In this document: positions 31,855 to 40,300 of the stretch, one piece after another | How the letters are laid out: every line of letters starts with the position of its first letter | Position numbering within the stretch: position 1 is the stretch's first letter | Assembly: GCA_020056635.1 (NCBI GenBank) | Contig: JAGVHI010000006.1 | Span: 1-44,567, forward strand | DNA from: an archaeon | Lineage (GTDB): Archaea > Micrarchaeota > Micrarchaeia > Anstonellales > Anstonellaceae | Direction of reading: 5' to 3' | Length of the DNA stretch: 44,567 nt | The notes under the pieces: model-generated | The model's input: only the letters and a program-made list of their open reading frames with translations | Told to the model about the DNA's origin: nothing | Database searches by the model: none | Translations under genes and position numbers: made by a program

Positions 31855-32409
31855 CACTTCGGGAAGGGGCATCCCGTTTGGCGCAAGCCCTAGCTCGGCC
31901 ATTACCTGCGCATGGCTTGCCTGCGCCACGTCTCTTGCTACAAGCTCGTTTGCAGCATCGTATCTCCCTTCCAGCACAAGGTTCACAATCTTTAGGACTT
32001 CTGATACCATGGCTTTCTCCTTTTGCAGCGCCATCTCCTCCTCCCGCCCAATCCCATTCCTGCTCCACACCCCCTCCACGCGCTTTAGCTCCTCCCTAAG
32101 CGCCCTTCGAACGGCAAACAGGCCCCCTATCTCGTCCCGTGTGAGTTCCTGCACCCATCCATGGAAATGTCCCCTGTCAATGAGCGCCCACGTAAGCACT
32201 CTTCCCAACTCGTACCTCACGTCCTCAAGCGTGCACTCAAGGCTCTGCAGGCCCAAATTCAGCCCCAGTTTCCTGCTTCTGTCAAATGCCTGCTGTAACC
32301 TCTCCTTAATGAGCTTCCAGTCGGGCGGCTTTTCTCTCGGAGATGCATTCCTTGCGGAAGTCGGGATGTTCGCAGCAACAAGTACCGTGCCGTTGGTAGG
32401 CCTTCCCAT
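31837..32409 (-). CDS. Helical protein of unknown function
   Basis: 190 residues from ATG 32409 (a TTG at 32439 is also in frame). Mostly alpha-helical, with an Arg/Glu-rich centre (FAVRRALREELKRVEG). No recognised domain, signal or cysteine cluster. TTAATAAATT around 32440-32451 (minus strand) makes a TATA box that favours the ATG at 32409. It is head-to-head with the ACT-domain gene at 32493 (83 bp between starts). Confidence 0.45.
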   Translation of the reverse strand: MGRPTNGTVLVAANIPTSARNASPREKPPDWKLIKERLQQAFDRSRKLGLNLGLQSLECTLEDVRYELGRVLTWALIDRGHFHGWVQELTRDEIGGLFAVRRALREELKRVEGVWSRNGIGREEEMALQKEKAMVSEVLKIVNLVLEGRYDAANELVARDVAQASHAQVMAELGLAPNGMPLPEVNNKTD

Positions 32410-32492
32410 AGTCCGCCCATATGCTTTCCCCCACTCCAATTTATTAACGCTTTCGCACTATTACTTTGGAAAAATAACATTCCGTGATTTGC

Positions 32493-33155
32493 ATGGTTTC
32501 AGTTGCGCGCATCGTGGAAAAGCTCGTCTCCTCGCAGCCCTACCTTGAGGATGCGATGTCGCAAGGCATCCTCAACCTCGCGCGCGTTTCCCAGGAATTG
32601 GCGCCCCAAATAGCATCCGAGCTTGGGCACAAGGCAACCGACGCCGCTATAATAATGGCATTGCACCGGCTCTCGGACAGGCTAAAGGCGCAGCGCAAGT
32701 CTGAGCGCACCCGCATTTCCCTTTCCGGCATCGAGCTTGCAATACGCTCGGACATAGTTGAGATAACCGCGGTCCGCGCGCCTGACATATTCGACAAATT
32801 GCACGGGATTTACGCGCTGGTCGAGCATGAGCGGGGCGACACGCTGAACATAATACACGGCACGTACGAAGTGAGCATCATCGCAAACAAAAAATACAAG
32901 CGGGCAATCGAGCAGAAGCTAAAAGGCGAAAAAATCCTCTCAGAAATGGGGGACCTCGCCCTTCTCTCAATCAAAATACCCCCAAAAATTGTCACCACCC
33001 CTGGCTTTTTTGCGACAATCACGCGCACGCTTGCCTGGAACGGCATCAACATCTACGAGTCGGTTTCCACGCTCACAGAATATTCGCTCGTCCTTGGAAG
33101 CAAGGATGCAACCCGGGCATACTCAATTTTGCAAGATGCGCTGAAAAAAGATTAA
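32493..33155 (+). CDS. ACT-domain regulatory protein
   Basis: 220 residues from ATG 32493. The N-terminal ~80 residues form a helical, DNA-binding-like part (MVSVARIVEKLVSSQPYLEDAM...ASELGHKATDAAIIMALHRL). The C-terminal part holds two ACT-like halves: DIVEITAVRAPDIFDKLHGIY and LALLSIKIPPKIVTTPGFF...NGINIYESVSTLTEYSLVL, the style seen in aspartokinase regulatory domains. ACT domains bind amino acids. The ribosome site CGTGATTT is 2 nt before ATG 32493. Its position close to the lys operon makes an amino-acid-sensing regulator plausible (inference). The 3' end overlaps the next convergent gene by 4 bp. Confidence 0.65.
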   Translation: MVSVARIVEKLVSSQPYLEDAMSQGILNLARVSQELAPQIASELGHKATDAAIIMALHRLSDRLKAQRKSERTRISLSGIELAIRSDIVEITAVRAPDIFDKLHGIYALVEHERGDTLNIIHGTYEVSIIANKKYKRAIEQKLKGEKILSEMGDLALLSIKIPPKIVTTPGFFATITRTLAWNGINIYESVSTLTEYSLVLGSKDATRAYSILQDALKKD

Positions 33156-33685
33156 TCACCGCAGATCGAAGTCCCTTCGAAATAGAAGTTGATAGGTTCC
33201 CTCCCAACCTGCGCCTGCCCTGCAATCCCCCTTATCCTGTCATAATCCAAGGTTACTGTGTGCTCATGCCCCTTGCTCTGGTGCCTCATGCACCCTGGCA
33301 GCTCCACCATCACGGTCCTCTGCTGCCCCCGGTCAAATGGCACTGGCCAATCCGCCCATGCCGCTCCATCCACTGCGATGATGGCAGTATCGTTCCCGTC
33401 AATTTTGAGCATGGTGAGGTTTTTCTGGTTGTCCTCCATGTTCTCAATTATCACGCTTAGGTTGTAAGTGATCGCGGCTGCATACGGCTCATCCTCGCTC
33501 CACTCTATTATAGAGAATGGTTTTGCGACATTGTTCCAGTATTCCTTGATCTGCTGGTCGTGCGTGCTCGTGATCGAGGGCATAAGCGCCATGATAAGCA
33601 CGACTGCCCCAAGCGCAATCACCAGTATTGTCGCAAGTATGACTAAGTATTCAGATGTCCCTTGCCCACGCTTCCATCCTTCCAT
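33152..33685 (-). CDS. Class III signal peptide pilin-like protein
   Basis: 177 residues beginning MEGWKRGQGTSEYLVILATI. RG-QGTSEY plus the hydrophobic stretch (LVILATILVIALGAVVLIMAL) is a class III prepilin signal: cut after G7, E at +5. The rest is a beta-rich domain with only two cysteines (C near the C-terminus). It lies 8 bp after secD, so secF-secD-pilin is one likely transcript. Confidence 0.8.
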   Translation of the reverse strand: MEGWKRGQGTSEYLVILATILVIALGAVVLIMALMPSITSTHDQQIKEYWNNVAKPFSIIEWSEDEPYAAAITYNLSVIIENMEDNQKNLTMLKIDGNDTAIIAVDGAAWADWPVPFDRGQQRTVMVELPGCMRHQSKGHEHTVTLDYDRIRGIAGQAQVGREPINFYFEGTSICGD

Positions 33686-33693
33686 TGCCTCGC

Positions 33694-35400
33694 CTACTCG
33701 AACAGCTTCTCCACAATTGCCCCGTATGCCGGCCTTGAGATGAACACTCCAAGCAACGCACCCAGTATCGTGGATTGCGCAAACCCGATGATTTCAACCA
33801 AGCCCGAGAACATGAGGGGCAGCATCGCAATGGTTGCCACAATCACATTTGTCACAATGATTGAGAACGCCTTTTCCAGCTTCCTGTGCATGTCCGCGCT
33901 CTCCTTTTTCAAAAGCTCGTCAGTCACCACGATCTGCGCATCCACGCTCACGCCGATTGCGGCAATGATGCCCGCCATCCCCGCAAGGTCGATTGTGAAC
34001 GAACCAAGTATCGAAACCAGTATTATTATTTCCGAAATGCTGATGAACACTATTGGCAATACCACTTTGAGCGTATGGTACCTAAGCCCGACCATTATTG
34101 AAATCGCAATGAGCGCAAGCACTGCGCCAATCGCGGAAAGCCGCAGAAATTCCGCCCCAAGCGGCGCTGGAATGGATGTTGCGCTCCCCACGTTCATCTG
34201 GACCGGAAGCGCGCCTCCCTTGAGTATCGATTCGATTTCCCTTGCGTTCCTGTCCGCTGAAATCGACCTGTCCCTGTAGCCCACCCCTTCAGCCGGGCCC
34301 GAAATAGTATACCCGTAATTTTTCACCCCTTCTGTAACCGAGGCCGCAAGCCTGGGCGAGGAGAGAAGCCCAATTGCCCTCCAAGTTGAAACCGTGGCCT
34401 CGCCACCTTTCCCAAAAGAATACCTAGGCTGCATCTCATCCCTTGGCTTCTCCACAACCACAAATCCCTTCGCCAGAAGCGCCTCCCTTATTTTCGCGGA
34501 TGCGTTTGATGAAACGATTGCTTTGCTCGTATTGCTTGCAGGCTTTATCGAATCCTGCACAAGCTCGAAATTCTCCTCCAAGTACATCCGTATATCCCCG
34601 CCGGACAGGCGCAATGCGTCACCCGCAGCAGTCACTGCCCCCTTCTCCCCAATTTCTGGCGCCCCAATCGTTACGGTATTCGCAAGCAGGTCGCTCCGGT
34701 TCACCACGATTATCGCATCCGTCGGCCTGTCAAGGAACATGTACAGCGGGAAATCAGCCTTCCCCTTTACAGTTTGCGAAAACTTCTGCGCCCCTGCCTC
34801 GGTGACCTGGAAAGTCACCCCCCAGTCAGCCCCCTGCAAATACTGCGAGGGCATGCGCGCAATTGTCCCTGAAAAAATATCGTCCCCCCGAATCGCCACC
34901 TTCCCGTCCACCACCCCAAAATAAACCCCTTGCGTGGATAGGATTTTTTCCACATCCTTCACGAACTCCGGGTTGCTCTGTGGCACCTCCACATAGATTG
35001 CGCTGTCGCCTACCGGGCTCACCCTCACCTCGGTGAGCGCAAAAGTCGACGCCCTTGTCTTGATTGTTTGCACCATCTCATCCATCTCAAGCTGCGTGAC
35101 GGGCCTCTCAAGCAAAAGCGGAATCCTCACTCCCCCTGAAAAATCAATCCCGAACCTAATCCCATGCAGGCTTGAGTTCGCAAGCGAGAGGAACACTATT
35201 AGCGCAAGCCCGGCGATTTTCACATTGCCGCCCCTCCACACTATAGTGAGCATGCCGATTAGCGCGATTGATATTATGATCGGCGCAACGCCCATCCCTG
35301 GCGCGGCAACACTCACAATAAGCGAAAGCAGGGCTATCCCAAACAGGGTTAGCACTTTGCGGTCCGCAAGCCCCCTTACCAATTCATCTCTCGTAATCAT
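33694..35400 (-). CDS. secD: Protein-export membrane protein SecD
   Basis: 568 residues. SecD helps SecYEG-dependent protein movement across the membrane, using the proton gradient. Helix 1 with GIALLSLIVSVAAPGMG, an outer P1 domain (residues ~90-360) containing GIRFGIDFSGGVRIP (the D1 motif), then five helices at the C-terminus including GVSVDAQIVVTDELLKKE, the D4-type motif of archaeal SecD. Starts 5 bp after the secF stop (35406). Chain is longer than bacterial SecD periplasmic cores, as in archaea. Confidence 0.93.
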   Translation of the reverse strand: MITRDELVRGLADRKVLTLFGIALLSLIVSVAAPGMGVAPIIISIALIGMLTIVWRGGNVKIAGLALIVFLSLANSSLHGIRFGIDFSGGVRIPLLLERPVTQLEMDEMVQTIKTRASTFALTEVRVSPVGDSAIYVEVPQSNPEFVKDVEKILSTQGVYFGVVDGKVAIRGDDIFSGTIARMPSQYLQGADWGVTFQVTEAGAQKFSQTVKGKADFPLYMFLDRPTDAIIVVNRSDLLANTVTIGAPEIGEKGAVTAAGDALRLSGGDIRMYLEENFELVQDSIKPASNTSKAIVSSNASAKIREALLAKGFVVVEKPRDEMQPRYSFGKGGEATVSTWRAIGLLSSPRLAASVTEGVKNYGYTISGPAEGVGYRDRSISADRNAREIESILKGGALPVQMNVGSATSIPAPLGAEFLRLSAIGAVLALIAISIMVGLRYHTLKVVLPIVFISISEIIILVSILGSFTIDLAGMAGIIAAIGVSVDAQIVVTDELLKKESADMHRKLEKAFSIIVTNVIVATIAMLPLMFSGLVEIIGFAQSTILGALLGVFISRPAYGAIVEKLFE

Positions 35401-35405
35401 GTTCC

Positions 35406-36584
35406 CTAACTCCGGAATATGCTTGAAAATATCGGCTTTTTCTCAACATGCCCCTCGCGCTCCCTCTTCTCCCTCCCTTCCATGTAGTGCAATACGAGCA
35501 CTCCATTGATCCCCCAGGTCGCTACCATATCCCCAATCAGCCCGGCTATTGCCACGCTTGAAATCTCATAATACGTGTTGATGTGGGTGAGGGACGCAAG
35601 CACGAACAGCGCGCCGAACGCCACAAGCGCCGCAGCGCTCATCGTAAGCCCTGTTTTCATTGACTCAAACGCCCTGTCCTTCGCATGCCCTTCCCGATGC
35701 TTAACCACCCTCATGGTGAGCAGCACGTCGGTATCAAGCGAGAACCCGACTAGCATGAGCAATGCGGCAAAGCTTGGGAGCGTGAGCGGTATCCCAAACA
35801 GCCCCATGGCCCCAAGTGCAATAACAATATCCGCCGCAGCGCCCAAGAGCACTGCAATGCTCGGCACCACGCTTTTGAAAATCAGGAACACCGCAACCGA
35901 TGTGATGAGCACCGATATGACTGAAATCCACACCACCTTGTCAAAGAACTTGGATGACAATGTGGCGGAAATCTCCTGGAATGATATTGACTCATACTCT
36001 CCAATCAGCTCCTCAAACGCAACGGTGAGCTCCTCCTTGTACCTGTCATTAAGCTCCGCATACGCGCTTGCAACCTCCTTTTTCATCTCGTTCGTGGTCA
36101 TTTGCGCAGGGTCCTTTCCCTCCCCTGCAATTGAAAATATCTCCAAGGCGGCCTTCTCCACAGCCTCGCGCTCGATTGCATACTTCTCCTTTGATGCGGT
36201 ATTGTTGGTTGCAAGGACATCCGCCTCAAGCTTGGAAACTTCGTCTATTTTCGCGAAAAACAGGCTTTTCTGCTCCTCGGCGCGCGACAGGTTCGCATCC
36301 CTCGAGAGCTCAACCTCCACTACTTTGCCCAACGGGTTCTCAAACTCCCTCACCCTCGCATCCGCAAACCCTCTTTTTGCAAACTCATCCTCAAGCACAG
36401 CCGCGTTTTCAAAATTGAGCTTCGCATCCTTCCCATACTGCAAATCCGCAAGTATGCCTCCCCTAAAATCAATCCCCTTTTCCACAGGGGAGAAATGCAG
36501 CAGTATTGCCAGGGATGCGATTATGACCACAAGCGGCACTATTGCAAGTAGCTTGTAGTTCCCGGAGTAAATATTTGGGATCAT
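35406..36584 (-). CDS. secF: Protein-export membrane protein SecF with a large insert
   Basis: 392 residues from ATG 36584. First helix ~12-30 (LLAIVPLVVIIASLAILLHF), GIDFRGGIL at 38-46, then the P1 domain, interrupted by a helical insert at ~100-200 (LSRAEEQKSLFFAKIDEVSK through ELTVAFEELIGEYESI) with many charged residues. Then five helices: VVWISVISVLITSVAVFLIF, PSIAVLLGAAADIVIALGAMG, SFAALLMLVGFSLDTDVLLT, and two more. GFSLDTDVLLTMRVV is the D-motif. Archaeal SecF is usually about 280-300 residues, so ~100 residues are extra. Confidence 0.9.
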   Translation of the reverse strand: MIPNIYSGNYKLLAIVPLVVIIASLAILLHFSPVEKGIDFRGGILADLQYGKDAKLNFENAAVLEDEFAKRGFADARVREFENPLGKVVEVELSRDANLSRAEEQKSLFFAKIDEVSKLEADVLATNNTASKEKYAIEREAVEKAALEIFSIAGEGKDPAQMTTNEMKKEVASAYAELNDRYKEELTVAFEELIGEYESISFQEISATLSSKFFDKVVWISVISVLITSVAVFLIFKSVVPSIAVLLGAAADIVIALGAMGLFGIPLTLPSFAALLMLVGFSLDTDVLLTMRVVKHREGHAKDRAFESMKTGLTMSAAALVAFGALFVLASLTHINTYYEISSVAIAGLIGDMVATWGINGVLVLHYMEGREKREREGHVEKKPIFSSIFRS

Positions 36585-36612
36585 CAATAAGCCCTCTCGG
36601 ATATGGATACTG

Positions 36613-36651
36613 CATCAGGCTTTAAAAAAGAAGGGGAAATCATCAGGCTTT
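36613..36651 (-). repeat. 11-bp direct repeat in the secF promoter
   Basis: CATCAGGCTTT occurs at 36613-36623 and 36641-36651 (period 28). The first copy overlaps TTTAAA, a candidate TATA box 37-42 bp upstream of secF ATG. Possible operator pair. Confidence 0.4.
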
Positions 36652-36656
36652 TGCGC

Positions 36657-37313
36657 CTACTCCCGCTTTGCTTTCGAGCCAAGGTACAGGACTTTTGCAA
36701 ACTCAAGGTGGAGCATAAGCAGCTCCTGCTGCGCATCCTCCACAAGCTGCCCCCTGCCGCTTGCCTCAAGGCCAGCCTTCAGCTTTTCCCCAAGTTCCAA
36801 GTCTCTAAATACTGCATCAATCCCTTTACTGCACATGTGGATTGCAAACGCCGCAGCAGCCACATCCTCTGGCTCCAGCCCGGCAGGAAGCGCCTCATTT
36901 TTCAGCATGGCATGTATTGCAGGTGCAGCCTTCTCCAGCCTCCTTGCAAAGAATTTCCCCAATATGGCAGCCGCAAGCGCGCCTTCTGCCTCGAGCCTAA
37001 GCTCGCCGCTTTCAGGGATATACTGCCCTGCCATTCCGATTGCCACTCTGGAAAGCCCAACTGCTTTTGCAAACGATCCAAGCTCCCTCCCAACATTCCC
37101 GATTTCCGAAATCGCCCTGCTCTCCTTGACCTCTCCTGATGCGATGTTCGCCGTACTCTCATGCAAAGGCGATCCCAGCCGTTTCCCCAATCCCCCTCCT
37201 GTTTTTTTCCGCCCTGCAAGCGCCCTAAGCGCGCTCTCCCTGTTTGAGAACCGAGGCTGCCTTGCTATGAACTCATGCACGTCTGTCTTCCCGATAAATG
37301 CTGTGCTCCTCAT
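36657..37313 (-). CDS. Unknown protein coupled to the protease-kinase gene
   Basis: 218 residues, alpha-helical and Ala-rich, with no clear membrane helix. A basic N-terminal half (ALAGRKKTGGGLGKRLG) is followed by helices with regular charge patterns (EDVAAAAFAIHMCSKGIDAVF). No recognised domain. Its start overlaps the stop of the giant upstream gene by 4 bases (ATGA), so it is translated together with that gene and probably belongs to the same system. No homologue is known to me. Confidence 0.5.
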   Translation of the reverse strand: MRSTAFIGKTDVHEFIARQPRFSNRESALRALAGRKKTGGGLGKRLGSPLHESTANIASGEVKESRAISEIGNVGRELGSFAKAVGLSRVAIGMAGQYIPESGELRLEAEGALAAAILGKFFARRLEKAAPAIHAMLKNEALPAGLEPEDVAAAAFAIHMCSKGIDAVFRDLELGEKLKAGLEASGRGQLVEDAQQELLMLHLEFAKVLYLGSKAKRE

Positions 37314-40300
37314 TGTTTCTCACCTGCAAATTGATTCCACGCCTGCTCTGCATCCCTGGACAAGCTTTGTTCAATGCGTTCCACGACTTTTGCCGCATCC
37401 ACGCGCGTCCCGTTCTGCCTCTGCCCGACGCGCCCATATGCCTCCAGTATCTCTCCCCTGTTTGAATTGAAATTTCTGCCTATCTCGCCCCACGCGCTTT
37501 CAAACTCCGCCTTCATCATTCCCATCTCCGCTCGCGTTGCCTCAAGCCCCCCTCTCAACCCTGCATCTCCGCTCCAAAGCCCCCACACCCTCTCAAGGCC
37601 CATTGGGATATCGAACCCTGCCCCCCACACATCAATTCTCCCAAGCGTCCCATCTCCCCTAATCATGAAGTTCTGGCTGTTCGGATCGTCAAGCAGGCCT
37701 GCCTCATGGTATGCCATCAGCCGCGCAACGCTACCAAGGAACGCATCCCTTTTGCTTCCGCCTTGCATTATGTCCTCCACAACCAAATCCTGGTATTGCT
37801 CCACGCGCAGGAACCTGCCAAATGCCATCCCTGGCGCCCTCTGCATAACCACGCAGCCCCCGCAGTCGAACATGCGATACCCAAGGTCAAGCCCAAGCTC
37901 CCGTAGCATCCTGTGCGAGGCGACCTCCTCTGCAACATTTGCAAGCTTCACGAACACGGAACTTTTTTCAGTTCCGTCAGTCACCTGTATTTCATAAACC
38001 CTGTTTGACGCGATATACCTGTTTGGTCTTGCCGAATTGTCATGCCGCATCCCAATCTCCTGCTGCAGCACGCCTTCAATCGCCCCCATGTAAGGGTAGA
38101 GCTGGTGCGGCATATTATTCTGGTTTAGGTATCCTATAAATTCCGCAAAATCCCCTGAATTTTTCGATGACCACCCCTTATATGACTCGCCTACTCCCTC
38201 AAGGCTCACAAATCCCTCTTCAGGCGAATCAGGGTGGATTTCCACATACCGCTGCAGCTCCAGCCCAAGCTCGCCCATTCTCCCCTGTGCCACTGCGTTC
38301 GGAATCTCAATTTCCCCGCCCAGCACCCTCAGCCTGATTCCAGCGCGCGATTCGTGCCTTTCTCCAGCAACCGCGGCTTTCGGCTGCTGGTGGTACTCCG
38401 CCCCAATCCCCTCGTCAGCCCAGTTTGCAACCGGCCTCTTCTTGCCGGTTTTCGCATCTGTTTCAAACGTAATTTCCTTCAAATGCGTCGGAACCTTTGG
38501 CCCCTTCATCCTTACTCCAGGATAAGCTTGCGAAGCCTGCTCCACTATCCCTCCCTCTTTTCCTGTGGAGCAGGATACAAATATCACATCCACATCAAGG
38601 TTTCCGCCCGCATCGTGCGCAAACCACCTTTGCATTCCCGGCGCGCCAACCAAATCCCCCACCCTGATAAACTCCCCTTCCTTTCCCCCAAGCTGCACCA
38701 TGCCCTCGGTCCCGTGCCCGCCAAGCACAAGCGCTGATATTCCGTCCGCCCCCCCGTACTCTCGCGCAATCCTGTTCAGCCTGCCAACCGCCTCCCGCTT
38801 GCTCCCTGCCTCAATCACCCTCACATCATAGTGCTCCCTAAGCGCGTCTATTTTTGCGGCATCATGGTAAAATGCCCCGTTGTTATCTGCTTGGGGATAG
38901 AGCACCACTGCAAGCGGCTTTGATTCGTCCCTCGGCAGCAGCTGGGACTCAAGCATTTGCGCGCTCCACCTGCCAAAATGCGAAATCCCGTTCTCCCTGC
39001 ACAATTTTGCCGCAATTCCAGGGCTCTGGCTCTCGGTTCTTGCAAGCGGCCCCACATTTAGCACCATCTCCCGAAGCTCTGCATAAGGCCTCTGCAATTT
39101 CGGGTCATGCGCCGCAGTCCACTCATTAAGCAGCCTCTGCCTCACATCCTCCGGGATTCTCCAAAGCGCATTTTGAAGCTCGCTTGGGCTTATCTCGCGG
39201 TATGTCGCTTCAGCAAGGAACGCAGCATCCTCCCAATTCGCGCTTTTAGGCTCAACCCCAATCCTGTTTAGGATTTCCACCCCTCTCTGCACTCCGCTAG
39301 AGGTCAGGTCCGGGCTGTGCAGCATCGCATCATAGCACGTAAGCGCGATGTACAGGTTGGAATCGCTTGTGTGCGCCACTATCCCTTCTACCTCCTTAAG
39401 CTTCCCAAGGCTGAAATCGCCAGCCTGTGCAATATCCCTCAACGCCCCAAGCGCGTTCGCAAGGTTCATTTCGCTTGAGCGCTCAGTCATGGCGCTCACA
39501 AGCCTAAGCGACCTCTCTGCTGCAACCCGGAACATTGGTGCATCAATCAATGTGCCAAACTGCTCAAGGGCTTTTACCTGGCTCTCCTCGCCTGTTTTTG
39601 CCAGTATCCCAGCCACTCTCCCAAGCATTTCCCCTGGGGCGAAATTGCCCCTTGAAAACAGCGTTCCCAGCGCCTCAATCGCAGCAAGCTGGCTTTGCGC
39701 GCCAGGCTCCTCCACTATCAAATCAATGCACGCTCTGAACCTCTGCAAATTGAGCGGCTCTTTTGCATCGAACTTCTCCTTACTCAAAAGCGCCTCATAC
39801 GCCCCAAGTGTCGCGCGCGACACAGCCTCATCCGGCATGCTTAGCGCATCTTCCACTGTCCCCTCATCTCCTCTCCCTGTTTCCCTGATGCGCTTTGCAA
39901 CCTCGCCAGCACCCTCTTCCATTTGCGGCGAGGCCTTTCTCCCACCCGCTTCCCGTATTTTCGAAACAGTATCAGCCTGCTGCCCAACCCCTGGCTCTTT
40001 TTCAGCCCGCGCCCTTTTTGCAACCTGCTTCCCTGTTTCAGCCGCCCCCTTCACTCCAATATAGGTAAATATCCCATTCTCCACAAGGGCTGCTAGCGCC
40101 TGGCTTGAGAATCCGAAATCTGCCATCTGCTTTGCGGTAAAGTAAGCCCCCTCCCCCATCCCGACAAGCATGTATCCTGCAGCTCCTGCCCCAGCCGCCC
40201 CGACTGCCCCAAGCGCAAGCCCGGACTTCACCCCAATGGCACGCAAGCCTGATGCAAGCGGGCCTGCCCAGAGCGCAGCGAGGAAAACCGAACCCCCTAG

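Noticed and set aside
35575-36558. 327-codon open frame on the plus strand across secF
   Set aside because: Ser/Ala-rich translation typical of antisense to a real gene; secF on the minus strand has clear motifs.
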